Shown: positions 41,799 through 49,686, counted from the first letter of the stretch. The stretch is DNA of 52,089 bases from CAZVNZ01 sp964628515 (GCA_964628515.1 CAZVNZ010000021.1:1-52089), one strand, 5' to 3'. Notes: generated by a model not told the origin, from the sequence alone. Program-made: numbers and translations.

Positions 41799-43214
41799 TT
41801 AGCTTACAACTTTTTTAGCCGTCTCTACTACTGCGTCCGGATTTTCTGCTAAATATTCCTTCATACGTTTGGACAACTCTGCGCTTATTTTGTTTAGCGT
41901 ATCTTCTGCGGATTGCTCTCCCAGTAAGTATTTTTGTACTTCCTCGTGTAACATTCCTTGATGAAGATCTGTAATATCCATTGGCCCGAATGTTGGAGGT
42001 ACAGCTACTTTAGAATCGTTTAATTGCTTAACAAATTCTGCGTATGGGCCGTCTTCGCCGTATAGAGGGTCGTCGCCAACTTCCTTTTTAATGGGGATTA
42101 ATCCTGTAAGTTTGCAATACTCTATGTTGTTATCCGGTCTTGTTAAAAACTCAATAAGTTTCCAAGAAGCATCCGGATTTTTGCTTGTGCCGGAAATTCC
42201 GTAAGAGTAAGGAGAGTTTACTGTGTTTAGTCTTAGCTCGCCGTCTTTTGTGGATATTGGCATAGGTAGCACTCCCCATTGTTCCGGTTGCATATTCTCT
42301 ATTAATGTAGCCGCAACTTCAGAATCATTTATAAGTGTGCCTGTAAGTCCGCCTGAGAAGTTATCTACCATTTCAACAAAGCCCCAGTTTATAGATTCTT
42401 GTGGTACAAAGCCTTTTTTGTACACATCCGTCCATTTAATAAAGCCTTCCACACACTCGGGAGAGTTAAGCAGGCAGTTGCCTTCGTCGTCGTAAGTTCT
42501 GCCGTCTGTAAAGGATTGCAGATACACCATTAGCGGATCAAACGCACCACGTGCTCCTCTGTAAGAGTTGCCGTATCTGTTTTGGTCCGGGTCGTACAGC
42601 CCTTCTATCATCTTAAAGTAATCGTCGTAAGTCCAGTTTTCGTTTATGGTGATGTTTTTCTCTGCTGCCCAGTCTTTTCTGTAAAATACACCTTTAACCA
42701 TAACGCCATCGGGTACTGTGTAGTTTTTGCCAAAGTTTTCCTTCTCCGATTTCCAAATGATGTTGTTGACAAGGTCTGTATACTCGTCTCTTACAGGGTC
42801 TATGTACTCGTCTAAAGGTATTACCCAGCCTGCCGGTACAAATTGTCCAAGCCAGCCTGCCCAAATTGTAAGTACATCGGGTAGTTGTCCCGAGGCGCCC
42901 ATAACCGTAAGTTTGTTTGCGGCATCGTCCCAAGGTACAGATTCGTAGGTAACTTTAATGCCTGTTTCCGCCTCAAATTTTTTAAAGGTTTCCTCGTAAT
43001 ATTTTTGGCGTACCGGCCCGGGAGATACATCTAAAAATCTGATTGTTTCTCCTGCTCCTGTGTTTGCCTCCGCAGGTGCTTCTGCTCCTGCATTACCTTC
43101 TGCGCCACCTTGCGCCGTTGCATCGGGAGATGGTGTGGCAGCCGGAGCACCGCAACTTACAAGAAGTGCAATTACCGTTACCACTACTACTAATGTTGTT
43201 AAAATTCTCTTCAT
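41799..43214 (-). CDS. Sugar-type ABC transporter solute-binding lipoprotein
   Basis: A 471-residue extracellular binding protein. The signal peptide ends in the lipobox LLVSC with Cys21 as the lipidated residue. An Ala/Gly/Glu-rich linker (about 22-55) spaces it from the membrane. The mature fold has the CUT1 binding-protein pattern: KFEAETGIKVTYESVPWDDA, LPDVLTIWAGWLGQF, NSPYSYGISGTSKNPDASW. TAGGAGG precedes the ATG. It heads the operon with the two permeases. Confidence 0.92.
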   Translation of the reverse strand: MKRILTTLVVVVTVIALLVSCGAPAATPSPDATAQGGAEGNAGAEAPAEANTGAGETIRFLDVSPGPVRQKYYEETFKKFEAETGIKVTYESVPWDDAANKLTVMGASGQLPDVLTIWAGWLGQFVPAGWVIPLDEYIDPVRDEYTDLVNNIIWKSEKENFGKNYTVPDGVMVKGVFYRKDWAAEKNITINENWTYDDYFKMIEGLYDPDQNRYGNSYRGARGAFDPLMVYLQSFTDGRTYDDEGNCLLNSPECVEGFIKWTDVYKKGFVPQESINWGFVEMVDNFSGGLTGTLINDSEVAATLIENMQPEQWGVLPMPISTKDGELRLNTVNSPYSYGISGTSKNPDASWKLIEFLTRPDNNIEYCKLTGLIPIKKEVGDDPLYGEDGPYAEFVKQLNDSKVAVPPTFGPMDITDLHQGMLHEEVQKYLLGEQSAEDTLNKISAELSKRMKEYLAENPDAVVETAKKVVS

Positions 43215-43364
43215 CGTTTTTCCTCCTAGTTTTTATTTTTTAGCTAAATTTTCTGCTTTGCAAAGGTATATTATGCTACTCCTTAAACGAGCTTTGCAGG
43301 CATTGTTTAGCTTGATAACTCTATATGGTAAAGTATTGTAAAATACGTATTCTTTGTATTAATG

Positions 43365-44531
43365 TTAAATGCCGTCTAAAGCCTCCCTTAAGTCCCCTAT
43401 TAGAGCGTCCGCACCTTCAAGACCGCAGTAAATTCTAATTAGCCCCCTACCACAGCCAAAGTTATTAAGTGCTACTTCATCCTCATAATAAAGAGGGGTT
43501 AGGGCAAGGCTTTCAAAACCGCCCCAGGAGCAACCTTTTTGGAAATATTTAAGACTGTCTATTAGCTTAATTGCATTTTTTTCCTCTTTAAGCTCGAAGG
43601 CTAAAAGCCCTGTTACACCCTTCATTTGCTGTTTGCCGATTTCGTAATTTTTGCAGGATTCCAAACCGGGAAAATACACTTTTTTTACTTTGGGATGCCC
43701 TTCTAAAAAGTTTGCCACTTTTGTTGCAACCTCTCCGTGCTCTTTTATTCGTATGGATAGCGTTCTTATTCCCCTAAGTACAAGCCACGCCTCCATAGGC
43801 CCTATAATTCCCCCGAAAAGCTCTCTGTAATTGTCTTTAATATCCCTTGCAACCTCTGCATCTTTAACCACAAGACAACCGCCTATAATATCCGAATGCC
43901 CACCTAAGTATTTAGATGCAGTGTGCATTACATAATCCACCCCATAGTTTAGGGGCTTTTGGTTTATGGGAGTACACCAGGTGTTGTCCGCAAAAGTCTT
44001 TATATTATGCTCTTTTGCAATTTCTACTACGCCTTTGATGTCTATAATTTCAAAGTTAAAGGTTGCAGGGCTTTCCATCATTATTAATTGAGTATTGCTT
44101 CTTACAGCCTTTTTTACCTCGGCTAAGTTTGTCATATCCACATAAGTTACGGAAATATCCAGCTTATTTACGCAAATTCTGTTTAGAAAGTTTTTATCCG
44201 GCCCATATACACTTTTTTGGCATATTATATGCCCACCGCTTTTAGTTGCGTGCAAAATAGCCGTACTTGTAGCCGCCATACCGGATGCGAAAAATATCCC
44301 CTCCGCACCGTTTTCCAAAGCCGCCATCTTTTTTTCTATTATTTCTACGGTTGCATTGCTTGCTCTGCCGTATACATATCTGCCTGTATGGTATTCCTCA
44401 AAGGTTTTAAATGAATTTAGCGAGTTTAAAAACACGGGCGGTACCACCGCATTATAGTATTCCTCGTTGCTTTCGCCATGATGACAAGCAATAATAAGCT
44501 CGTTGTTGTCTTTTTTTGTGTCTTTTTGCAT
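43365..44531 (-). CDS. PLP-dependent trans-sulfuration enzyme (cystathionine gamma-synthase/lyase or methionine gamma-lyase family)
   Basis: A 388-residue Cys/Met-metabolism PLP enzyme. Lys207 in VMHTASKYLGGHSD forms the aldimine; also visible are RYVYGRASNAT, FASGMAATST, and the Asp182 and Thr184 region ADNTWCTP. The family makes or breaks C-gamma-S bonds in cystathionine, homocysteine or methionine; the reaction cannot be fixed from sequence alone. AAAAGGAG lies before the ATG. A GTATAC palindrome (44555-44564) sits just upstream of the ribosome site, and a GntR/FCD regulator gene follows upstream, so that regulator may control it. Confidence 0.9.
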   Translation of the reverse strand: MQKDTKKDNNELIIACHHGESNEEYYNAVVPPVFLNSLNSFKTFEEYHTGRYVYGRASNATVEIIEKKMAALENGAEGIFFASGMAATSTAILHATKSGGHIICQKSVYGPDKNFLNRICVNKLDISVTYVDMTNLAEVKKAVRSNTQLIMMESPATFNFEIIDIKGVVEIAKEHNIKTFADNTWCTPINQKPLNYGVDYVMHTASKYLGGHSDIIGGCLVVKDAEVARDIKDNYRELFGGIIGPMEAWLVLRGIRTLSIRIKEHGEVATKVANFLEGHPKVKKVYFPGLESCKNYEIGKQQMKGVTGLLAFELKEEKNAIKLIDSLKYFQKGCSWGGFESLALTPLYYEDEVALNNFGCGRGLIRIYCGLEGADALIGDLREALDGI

Positions 44532-44691
44532 TGTATTATTCCTCTCCTTTTAAAATGTATACATCTAATTTATATGGATTTTAAGGGTTTTTTCTTGAAA
44601 TTTGCGTACACTAACACACCTACTTAAAAAAACACTTTTTTAAATAAACCATCTCATTATGATATATATGTAAATAAAATTACTAACTAAA

Positions 44692-45390
44692 TTATGAGTT
44701 TGCCGGCTTACTGTTTTCTATAATTGCAATATCTGTTTCGTATAACTTTTTGTAAGCCTCTTTTGCGCTCTTCTCGTCTCTTTCTTTAATACACTGCACT
44801 AAATCTACATGCAAGGGTATTGTTGAGTTAAGTTTTCTTGCGTCCGGTACAAAGTGTCGCCATTGCTCGTTTATTACGTAATGAATTTCCTTAAGAATGT
44901 TTTTTAGTAGCTTGTTTGGGATAAACTCCGCAAGCATACTGTGAAATTCTTCGTCAAGCTCGTAGGGGTAAACATCCCCCAAAGACTCTGTAAGCAACTC
45001 ACGGGCAAGTATTTCAAGTTTTGCAATTTGAATGTCCGTGGCATGCTTTATCCACTCTGCCGCTATTTCTTTTTCTAACATTAGCTTAACTTCTAATGTT
45101 TCCGCAAAATCTATTTTTACAAATTGAAGTCTAATGGAATCGTCCGTTATTTCCCTTTCTACAAAGGAGCCTATGCCTACTTTGGTAGAAATAATTCCCT
45201 GATTTTCCATTAAACGCAATCCCTCTCTAATGGAATTACGGCTAACCTTAAGCAAGGTACAAAGCTGTCTTTCGCTTGGGATTTTGTCTCCCGGCATCAG
45301 CTTGTTGTTTCTTATGTATTCGCTAAGTATTTCAGCCACCTGATAATACATTGCACCCTGATTGGATTTATGCTTAATTGCATTTAACAT
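44692..45390 (-). CDS. GntR family regulator, FCD (FadR) subfamily
   Basis: A 232-residue transcription factor. The winged HTH at about 18-80 has the family pattern PGDKIPSERQLCTLL, VSRNSIREGLRLMENQGII. The C-terminal FCD all-helical ligand domain covers about 90-220, with metal- or carboxylate-binding His residues in ELDEEFHSML and IPLHVDLV. Its promoter contains an inverted repeat suited to autoregulation. Likely targets are the adjacent PLP enzyme and possibly the sugar importer; the ligand, often a small organic acid in this subfamily, is unknown. Confidence 0.91.
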   Translation of the reverse strand: MLNAIKHKSNQGAMYYQVAEILSEYIRNNKLMPGDKIPSERQLCTLLKVSRNSIREGLRLMENQGIISTKVGIGSFVEREITDDSIRLQFVKIDFAETLEVKLMLEKEIAAEWIKHATDIQIAKLEILARELLTESLGDVYPYELDEEFHSMLAEFIPNKLLKNILKEIHYVINEQWRHFVPDARKLNSTIPLHVDLVQCIKERDEKSAKEAYKKLYETDIAIIENSKPANS

Positions 45391-45483
45391 AAAAACAGTT
45401 CCTTTAGTTTTATACCTTGGGGTTTCATCACCTTGCCTACCGGTACTACCACTTAATTGATAATAACCATTCGGTTACATATA

Positions 45484-45512
45484 AATATACAACATTTGTA
45501 TAATGTTGTCAA
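45484..45512 (-). promoter_or_regulatory. Promoter and likely operator of the GntR gene
   Basis: On the minus strand TTGACA (45507-45512) and TATATT (45484-45489) are 17 bp apart. Between them lies ACAACAT-N7-ATGTTGT (45489-45509), a perfect 7-bp inverted repeat that a GntR dimer could bind, blocking polymerase. A second palindrome, TAACC-attc-GGTTA, lies downstream around 45465-45478. Confidence 0.72.
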
Positions 45513-45576
45513 TAACTTTTTGCAAATTTTTTAGTATTTTTTTAATAATTTTTTATTAGTAAAAATAAAGCAAAAA

Positions 45577-45617
45577 AATATAAATGCTCAAAAACAGCGC
45601 TTTAGAGCATTTATATT
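45577..45617. terminator. Terminator after the flavin-reductase-like gene
   Basis: AATATAAATGCTC / GAGCATTTATATT form a perfect 13-bp stem with a 15-base loop, followed on the minus strand by TTTTTTGC. It ends the PNPOx-like transcript. Confidence 0.8.
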
Positions 45618-45645
45618 AGTTATAGTTATGCTATTTATTTGGGGA

Positions 45646-46041
45646 TTAAACGTCAAATTCTTTACTGTTGCCTGCCATATCTCCGCAAACCGCTTTGCCC
45701 TTTTCTATGGTAAAAATTTCAAACATTCCATCGTTTACTTTGTACATTCCCCCTAATTGAGGCATAACATCGAGTGCTTTTTGTTGAGACTCTTCCGATG
45801 TTACAAATGCAATTTTTCCGCAAATACGCAGAGTATTACCTGCGCCGTCAAATGCGCAAATTTCTACCTTGGGGTTTGATTTTAATTGTTTATACATAGG
45901 TTTTTGGTTGCTTGTGCAAAATGCAAGTTTGCCGTTATAGTCCATTACAAAACCGAGAGGACGCACGTGGGGTTGATCTGCGTCCGTTGTTGCAAGATAG
46001 TATACTCCTGCTTTGTTTAAAAATTCTAAAGCTTCTTTCAT
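45646..46041 (-). CDS. Pyridoxamine 5'-phosphate oxidase-like flavin-binding protein
   Basis: A 131-residue split-barrel protein of the PNPOx-like/FMN-binding family (YLATTDADQPHVRPLGFVMD near the start, LAFCTSNQKPMYKQL, VEICAFD). Small stand-alone members usually bind FMN or F420 and reduce unknown substrates; pyridoxamine oxidation is not implied. It is divergent from the HxlR gene and shares its operator region, a pattern common for redox or aldehyde detoxification under HxlR control. Confidence 0.86.
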   Translation of the reverse strand: MKEALEFLNKAGVYYLATTDADQPHVRPLGFVMDYNGKLAFCTSNQKPMYKQLKSNPKVEICAFDGAGNTLRICGKIAFVTSEESQQKALDVMPQLGGMYKVNDGMFEIFTIEKGKAVCGDMAGNSKEFDV

Positions 46042-46069
46042 AACTTTATTTCTCCTTATAACTTGTATT

Positions 46070-46151
46070 CAGGTTTAACCTGTGATATAATTTTACTACA
46101 AGAAAAGAAAAATGCAAGTACGCAGTATTTTAATATATACTATTAAAATAC
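46070..46151. promoter_or_regulatory. Divergent operator region of the PNPOx-like and HxlR genes
   Basis: Two inverted repeats lie between the genes. CAGGTT-t-AACCTG (46070-46082) sits near the predicted PNPOx start. GTATTTTAATA-N5-TATTAAAATAC (46125-46151) has perfect 11-bp arms and covers the likely HxlR promoter. On the minus strand TTGCAT and TAAAAT with 16 bp spacing give a plausible PNPOx promoter. HxlR dimers bind such repeats, so both genes are likely under it. Confidence 0.7.
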
Positions 46152-46176
46152 ATACTATTGTATAAGAGGTGGAAAA

Positions 46177-46557
46177 ATGAGCATAAATAATACACAAGAA
46201 CAAATCGAACTACTTTGCCCCATACGATATTTGCATTTAATGTTTGGGGGAAAATGGAAGTTGCCCATTATTTGTATGTTGGCAAGCGGTACGCCCACAA
46301 GGTACAGCTCTATAAAAAGGAAGTTAGGAGACGTTACAAACATGATGCTTTCCCAATCTTTAAAAGAGCTTGAAGCCCACGGCATAGTACATAGGGAGCA
46401 ATATAACGAGGTACCGCCACGAGTGGAGTATTCCCTAACGCCTAAGGGTAATTCTTTTGCGCCTATGCTTGGACAAATTACCGGTTGGGCACTTGAAAAT
46501 ATGCAAAAAGAAAGTGCTTACGATACAAATTGCATACAATGTACGCAAACATCATAA
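46177..46557 (+). CDS. HxlR family transcriptional regulator
   Basis: A 126-residue winged-helix regulator. The family signature is clear: CPIRYLHLMFGGKWKLPIICML, RYSSIKRKLGDVTNMMLSQSLKELE and VEYSLTPKGNSFAPML. Family members sense thiol-reactive compounds, aldehydes or redox state, often through cysteine; here a C-terminal CIQCTQTS (Cys-x2-Cys) and Cys near residue 9 are available. GAGGTGG lies before the ATG. It probably controls itself and the divergent flavin protein. Confidence 0.92.
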   Translation: MSINNTQEQIELLCPIRYLHLMFGGKWKLPIICMLASGTPTRYSSIKRKLGDVTNMMLSQSLKELEAHGIVHREQYNEVPPRVEYSLTPKGNSFAPMLGQITGWALENMQKESAYDTNCIQCTQTS

Positions 46558-46602
46558 CAAAAAAGAACTGCTTAAATATTTGTCCAAACTGCCTATTTTT
46601 TG

Positions 46603-46631
46603 TTTACTGTGCAGGATATTTATGATAAAAT
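46603..46631 (+). promoter_or_regulatory. Candidate promoter of the TraX-like gene
   Basis: TTTACT (46603-46608) and TAAAAT (46626-46631) are 17 bp apart, about 35 bp before the start codon. The -35 is only 4 of 6 to consensus. Confidence 0.45.
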
Positions 46632-46666
46632 AGCGGTATATTTTAGGGTGTGCAAGGGATTAAAAA

Positions 46667-47416
46667 ATGGACGCAACGCAAAATTTAAGTATATCAAAAA
46701 AAGGAATGACGGGTAGCACATTAAAGCTGATTGCCATTATTTCTATGCTGATAGACCATATCGGTGCCACTATTTTACTGAGGTTGCTGGTAGTCTACGG
46801 TATAGCCGGCAACGAGGGGCTTTATAACACCTATACGATTTTTAGATTAATAGGCAGGATTGCCTTCCCTATCTTTTGTTTTTTAGTGGTGGAGGGTTTT
46901 TTGCATACTCGCAACGTAAAAAAATATTTAGGCAGAATGTTACTTCTTGCCTTTATTTCGGAAATTCCCTTTGATTTAGCCTTTTACGACACTCCTTTTG
47001 CCTGGGTGCATCAAAATGTATTTTTTACTTTGTTTTTGGGATTGCTTGCAATTTGGGGCATTAAAGTTATTGAAGATCAAAAGCAATGGAGCATATTTAA
47101 GCGGGCAATTATTGGCTTTTTAGCGGTAGCCGGCTGTGTTGCAGGTGCTACTTTACTAAAAACGGATTACTATTTACTCGGTGTAATTATAATAGTCATT
47201 ATATATTTATTTCGCAAAACAAAAACCTTGGCAGTGGGAATAGGTTGTGCGGCGCTAATGACACCTACCGCTTTTTTTGCGCTAATACCCGTGCATTTTT
47301 ACAATTATAAGCGAGGGCTTAGCTTAAAATGGGTTTTTTATCTTTTCTATCCTGTGCATCTTATTGTTTTGTATTTGATTGTCTTGGCTATGGGGCTTGG
47401 CGGGGTTTTGGGCTAG
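46667..47416 (+). CDS. TraX family membrane protein
   Basis: A 249-residue polytopic protein of the TraX family, named after the F-plasmid pilin N-acetylation factor; in Firmicutes the members are chromosomal and of unknown function, probably membrane acyltransferases. Conserved motifs are LKLIAIISMLIDHIGA, RLIGRIAFPIFCFLVVEGF and LLLAFISEIPFDLAF; about seven membrane helices are visible, and a VHQNVFFTL motif follows the third. The ribosome site is weak (AAGGGA). No conjugation genes lie beside it, so a role in transfer of the element at the right end is not supported. Confidence 0.87.
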   Translation: MDATQNLSISKKGMTGSTLKLIAIISMLIDHIGATILLRLLVVYGIAGNEGLYNTYTIFRLIGRIAFPIFCFLVVEGFLHTRNVKKYLGRMLLLAFISEIPFDLAFYDTPFAWVHQNVFFTLFLGLLAIWGIKVIEDQKQWSIFKRAIIGFLAVAGCVAGATLLKTDYYLLGVIIIVIIYLFRKTKTLAVGIGCAALMTPTAFFALIPVHFYNYKRGLSLKWVFYLFYPVHLIVLYLIVLAMGLGGVLG

Positions 47417-47753
47417 GAGTGTGGTTTTGATTATTCATAGATAGTATGATAGCTCACCAAGTAACCTCATCTTAGCTGATGCACTCGCTTACAGGTGTAT
47501 TCATTCCTTCTATTACATGCTCTTTCATTTGAGGTATGGAGGTTATATTTGTGTTATGCATTTTTAACGCCTACGTATATGCACATTATATGTCTCAGCA
47601 TATGTCTCAGCTACTGATATATACAAAAACAGAGCAAACCTAATCCTTTCAAGATTTAACGTGTTTTGAATGTTGTAGCGAGGATTTGGCTTTTGCACAT
47701 AAAGACATCTATCACGAGTTTTCCACGGTTGAATTAAAGTAGGCAAAAAACTA
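47417..47753. other. Intergenic stretch with a possible gene remnant and a 12-bp duplication
   Basis: No intact gene is seen. The plus-strand frame 47644-47742 reads CFECCSEDLAFAHKDIYHEF STVELK before a stop; it looks like the tail of a protein but has no start and I cannot name a family. ATATGTCTCAGC is perfectly duplicated in tandem at 47588-47599 and 47600-47611. The region separates the last core-like gene from the toxin-antitoxin cluster and may hold scars of past insertions. Confidence 0.35.
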
Positions 47754-47789
47754 TTGACTTTCACATGAATACATAGTACAATGTACTAT
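47754..47789 (+). promoter_or_regulatory. Promoter and palindromic operator of toxin-antitoxin module 1
   Basis: TTGACT (47754-47759) and TACAAT (47777-47782) are 17 bp apart. The -10 lies within ATAGTACA-a-TGTACTAT (47773-47789), a palindrome perfect but for its central base. Binding there would block the promoter, the normal autoregulation by a RelB-like antitoxin. Confidence 0.82.
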
Positions 47790-47808
47790 ATAGGAGGGAG
47801 ATGATATT

Positions 47809-48030
47809 ATGGCATTTTCAATAAGATTAACGGAAGAGGAAAGAAATTTAGCTGAAAGTTATGCAAAGATTCATTCTATTTCAATAGGGGAAGCCTTCAA
47901 GCAAGCTTTGTTTGAAAAAATAGAAGATGAATACGATATAGTAGTTGCAAATGAAGCCTGTGGAGAATATGAAAAAAGTGGTAGAAAAAGCAGACATATT
48001 GAAAAACTTTGGAAGGAACTCGACTTATGA
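47809..48030 (+). CDS. RelB-like (DUF6290) antitoxin, module 1
   Basis: A 73-residue antitoxin. The N-terminal FSIRLTEEERNLAESYAKIH and SIGEAFKQAL form a ribbon-helix-helix DNA-binding dimer typical of DUF6290/RelB antitoxins; the charged C-terminal half would wrap around the toxin. GGAGG precedes the ATG. Its stop overlaps the toxin start (ATGA). It shares 5' region and fold with the antitoxin at 49197, so the modules are paralogues. Confidence 0.87.
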   Translation: MAFSIRLTEEERNLAESYAKIHSISIGEAFKQALFEKIEDEYDIVVANEACGEYEKSGRKSRHIEKLWKELDL

Positions 48031-48287
48031 GTTACAGGGTAGAGACTACCACTCGGTTTGATAAAGAGTTTAAAAAACTTGACAATTATACCAAACGCAT
48101 TTTGAAAGCCTGGATTACAAAAAACCTTATGAGTTGCGAAAACCCAAGAGCACAGGGCAGGGCTTTAAAAGCCGACAAAAAAGGACAATGGCGATACAGA
48201 ATAGGAGATTACAGGTTAATTTGCTTAGTAGAGGACGATAGGCTTATTATAACAGCACTTAATATAGGACGCAGAAAAGAAGCATAA
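48027..48287 (+). CDS. RelE/ParE-superfamily toxin, module 1
   Basis: An 86-residue toxin of the RelE/ParE fold. The pattern YRVETTTRFDKEFKKLD, ALKADKKGQWRYRIGDYRLIC and IITALNIGRRKEA is the standard RelE layout, with the basic residues that cleave mRNA on the ribosome in RelE. I start it at the ATG at 48027 overlapping the antitoxin stop; an in-frame ATG at 48009 lies within the antitoxin gene and has no ribosome site. It would be a growth-arrest toxin neutralised by the preceding antitoxin. Confidence 0.87.
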   Translation: MSYRVETTTRFDKEFKKLDNYTKRILKAWITKNLMSCENPRAQGRALKADKKGQWRYRIGDYRLICLVEDDRLIITALNIGRRKEA

Positions 48288-48321
48288 TACAAATAAAATT
48301 CTTGCAGAAACGAGGTAATGT

Positions 48322-49095
48322 ATGGGTATAATTAAAGACATTGAAAAGCATTGTGAATTAGCTTTAAATGCAGTAAAAAAAGCTGATGATATAAAAAAAG
48401 ATGAGATTGCTTGGACTGAGTTTTATAAAGATTTTAAGTATAGATTTTGTTGGTCTTCTAACAGTCTTGAAGGCAATACTCTATCTTTAGATGACACCAT
48501 AGCAGTTATTGATTATGATGAAGTCAGAAGCAATCACACTTATAGCGAATATTCAGAAGCAAAGTGTATGTATAATGCTATAAAAAATCTAAATGTATCG
48601 GGGCAAGAGATTACTGAAACTTGGATAAAAGAAAACAATGGGATAATAATTGATAGCGTAGGAGAATACCGAACTAAAAATATTTATATAGGCTCAGTAA
48701 TAGAAGCAAAGTTTTATCCACCAAACTATACTAAGGTTGCATCGTTAATGAAGGAATATATGGATAGCATAAAAAACGGACTGCAAGGAAATTTTAAACA
48801 AAAGATTGAAAGTGCTGCGGTTTCGCATATTACCTTTGAGCGCATACACCCCTTTATAGATGGAAACGGCAGGGTAGGGAGATTGTTACTTAATCAGTTA
48901 CTACTAAACGAAGGATTGTTTCCTATTTCCATATCAAATACATCCAAGTACAGACAAGCATTACAAGCATACGATAATACTAAGGATACAAGTCTGATGG
49001 AATATCTTATATGTGACGGACAAAAGGAAGCCTCAGAACGATTATTACAATTTGAAATAAAAATAAAAGAAGTTGAAGAAGATTTAGAGAGATAA
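48322..49095 (+). CDS. Fic family protein, autoinhibited class II
   Basis: A 257-residue Fic-domain enzyme that transfers AMP or another nucleotide monophosphate onto target proteins. The catalytic motif HPFIDGNGRVGR is intact at 176-187. Upstream, SNSLEG (46-51) fits the (S/T)xxxE(G/N) inhibitory helix of class II Fic proteins, so activity is held off within the protein and no separate antitoxin is needed. GAGGT precedes the ATG. It lies between two RelBE-like modules, about 35 bp after module 1, probably in the same transcript. Confidence 0.91.
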   Translation: MGIIKDIEKHCELALNAVKKADDIKKDEIAWTEFYKDFKYRFCWSSNSLEGNTLSLDDTIAVIDYDEVRSNHTYSEYSEAKCMYNAIKNLNVSGQEITETWIKENNGIIIDSVGEYRTKNIYIGSVIEAKFYPPNYTKVASLMKEYMDSIKNGLQGNFKQKIESAAVSHITFERIHPFIDGNGRVGRLLLNQLLLNEGLFPISISNTSKYRQALQAYDNTKDTSLMEYLICDGQKEASERLLQFEIKIKEVEEDLER

Positions 49096-49102
49096 TTATA
49101 CG

Positions 49103-49130
49103 AAATTTGTTATATAAAAGGTGTATAATA
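49103..49130. repeat. 28-bp direct repeat, left copy, flanking toxin-antitoxin module 2
   Basis: The 28 bases at 49103-49130 are identical to those at 49687-49714; the shared sequence contains TTTGTTATATAAAAGGTG. The two copies bracket promoter, antitoxin and toxin of module 2 with 556 bp between them. The repeat includes TATAAT and could also act as part of a promoter, but exact conservation at both ends suggests a cassette boundary. Confidence 0.88.
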
Positions 49131-49141
49131 TTAAAAAACTA

Positions 49142-49170
49142 TTGACTTTTACTTAAGAATGTGCTACAAT
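49142..49170 (+). promoter_or_regulatory. Promoter of toxin-antitoxin module 2
   Basis: TTGACT (49142-49147) and TACAAT (49165-49170) are 17 bp apart, matching module 1 position by position, including the AAAAAACTA stretch before the -35. The right half-site TGTACTA is conserved; the left half (GTGCTACA) has diverged from the module 1 palindrome, so operator affinity may differ. Confidence 0.78.
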
Positions 49171-49196
49171 GTACTACATAGAGAGGAGTTGATATT

Positions 49197-49418
49197 ATGA
49201 ATTTTTCCTTAAGAGTGAATACAGAAGATGCCGAATTAATAAAGGCGTATGCAAAAATGAAAAATCAGTCTGTTTCAGATGTAATTAGACAGGCGGTAAT
49301 TGAAAAAATCGAAGATGAGATTGACTTGGTAATGGCAGAAGAAGCATATAAAGAATATCTTGAAAACCCCAAAACATATTCTATGGAAGAAGTTAAAGAA
49401 ATGTTGGGGATAGAATGA
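49197..49418 (+). CDS. RelB-like (DUF6290) antitoxin, module 2
   Basis: A 73-residue paralogue of the antitoxin at 47809. The ribbon-helix-helix part reads FSLRVNTEDAELIKAYAKMK and SVSDVIRQAV, followed by EKIEDEIDLVMAEEAYKEYL, close to the same region of module 1 (EKIEDEYDIVVANEA). GAGGAG precedes the ATG. Its stop overlaps the toxin start. The close match of helix 2 suggests the two antitoxins might bind each other's operators or toxins. Confidence 0.87.
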   Translation: MNFSLRVNTEDAELIKAYAKMKNQSVSDVIRQAVIEKIEDEIDLVMAEEAYKEYLENPKTYSMEEVKEMLGIE

Positions 49419-49684
49419 TGTACAAAATAGTGATGACAAAAAAGGCAGTTAAAGCACTTCGCAAAATTGATAAACTCGATGCTACATTAATCTACAAATG
49501 GCTAAATAAAAACATAGACGGTTGTTTAGACCCAAGAATTTATGGAAAGGCATTAAAAGGTACTTTGGCTGATTTTTGGAGTTACAGAGTAGGTTGCTAC
49601 CGTGTAGTCGCAAGAATTAACGATAATGAAATCACAGTGCTTGTGGTAAATATAGGACACAGAAAAGAAATATACAAAAACTAA
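49415..49684 (+). CDS. RelE/ParE-superfamily toxin, module 2
   Basis: An 89-residue toxin with the RelE layout: YKIVMTKKAVKALRKID, ALKGTLADFWSYRVGCYRVVA and VLVVNIGHRKEIYK. Compared with module 1, the last motif is NIGHRKEI against NIGRRKEA. It starts at either of two ATGs (49415 or 49418), overlapping the antitoxin stop. It ends a few bases before the right 28-bp repeat. Confidence 0.86.
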   Translation: MMYKIVMTKKAVKALRKIDKLDATLIYKWLNKNIDGCLDPRIYGKALKGTLADFWSYRVGCYRVVARINDNEITVLVVNIGHRKEIYKN

Positions 49685-49686
49685 CA

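Noticed and set aside
46667..47416. TraX-like gene as part of the conjugative element
   Set aside because: It lies over 2 kb outside the tRNA-Pro junction, and chromosomal TraX-family genes are common in Firmicutes without conjugation genes.
47564..47764. A 66-codon minus-strand frame in the gap before the toxin-antitoxin cluster
   Set aside because: No ribosome site, no recognisable domain, and it runs into the antitoxin promoter.
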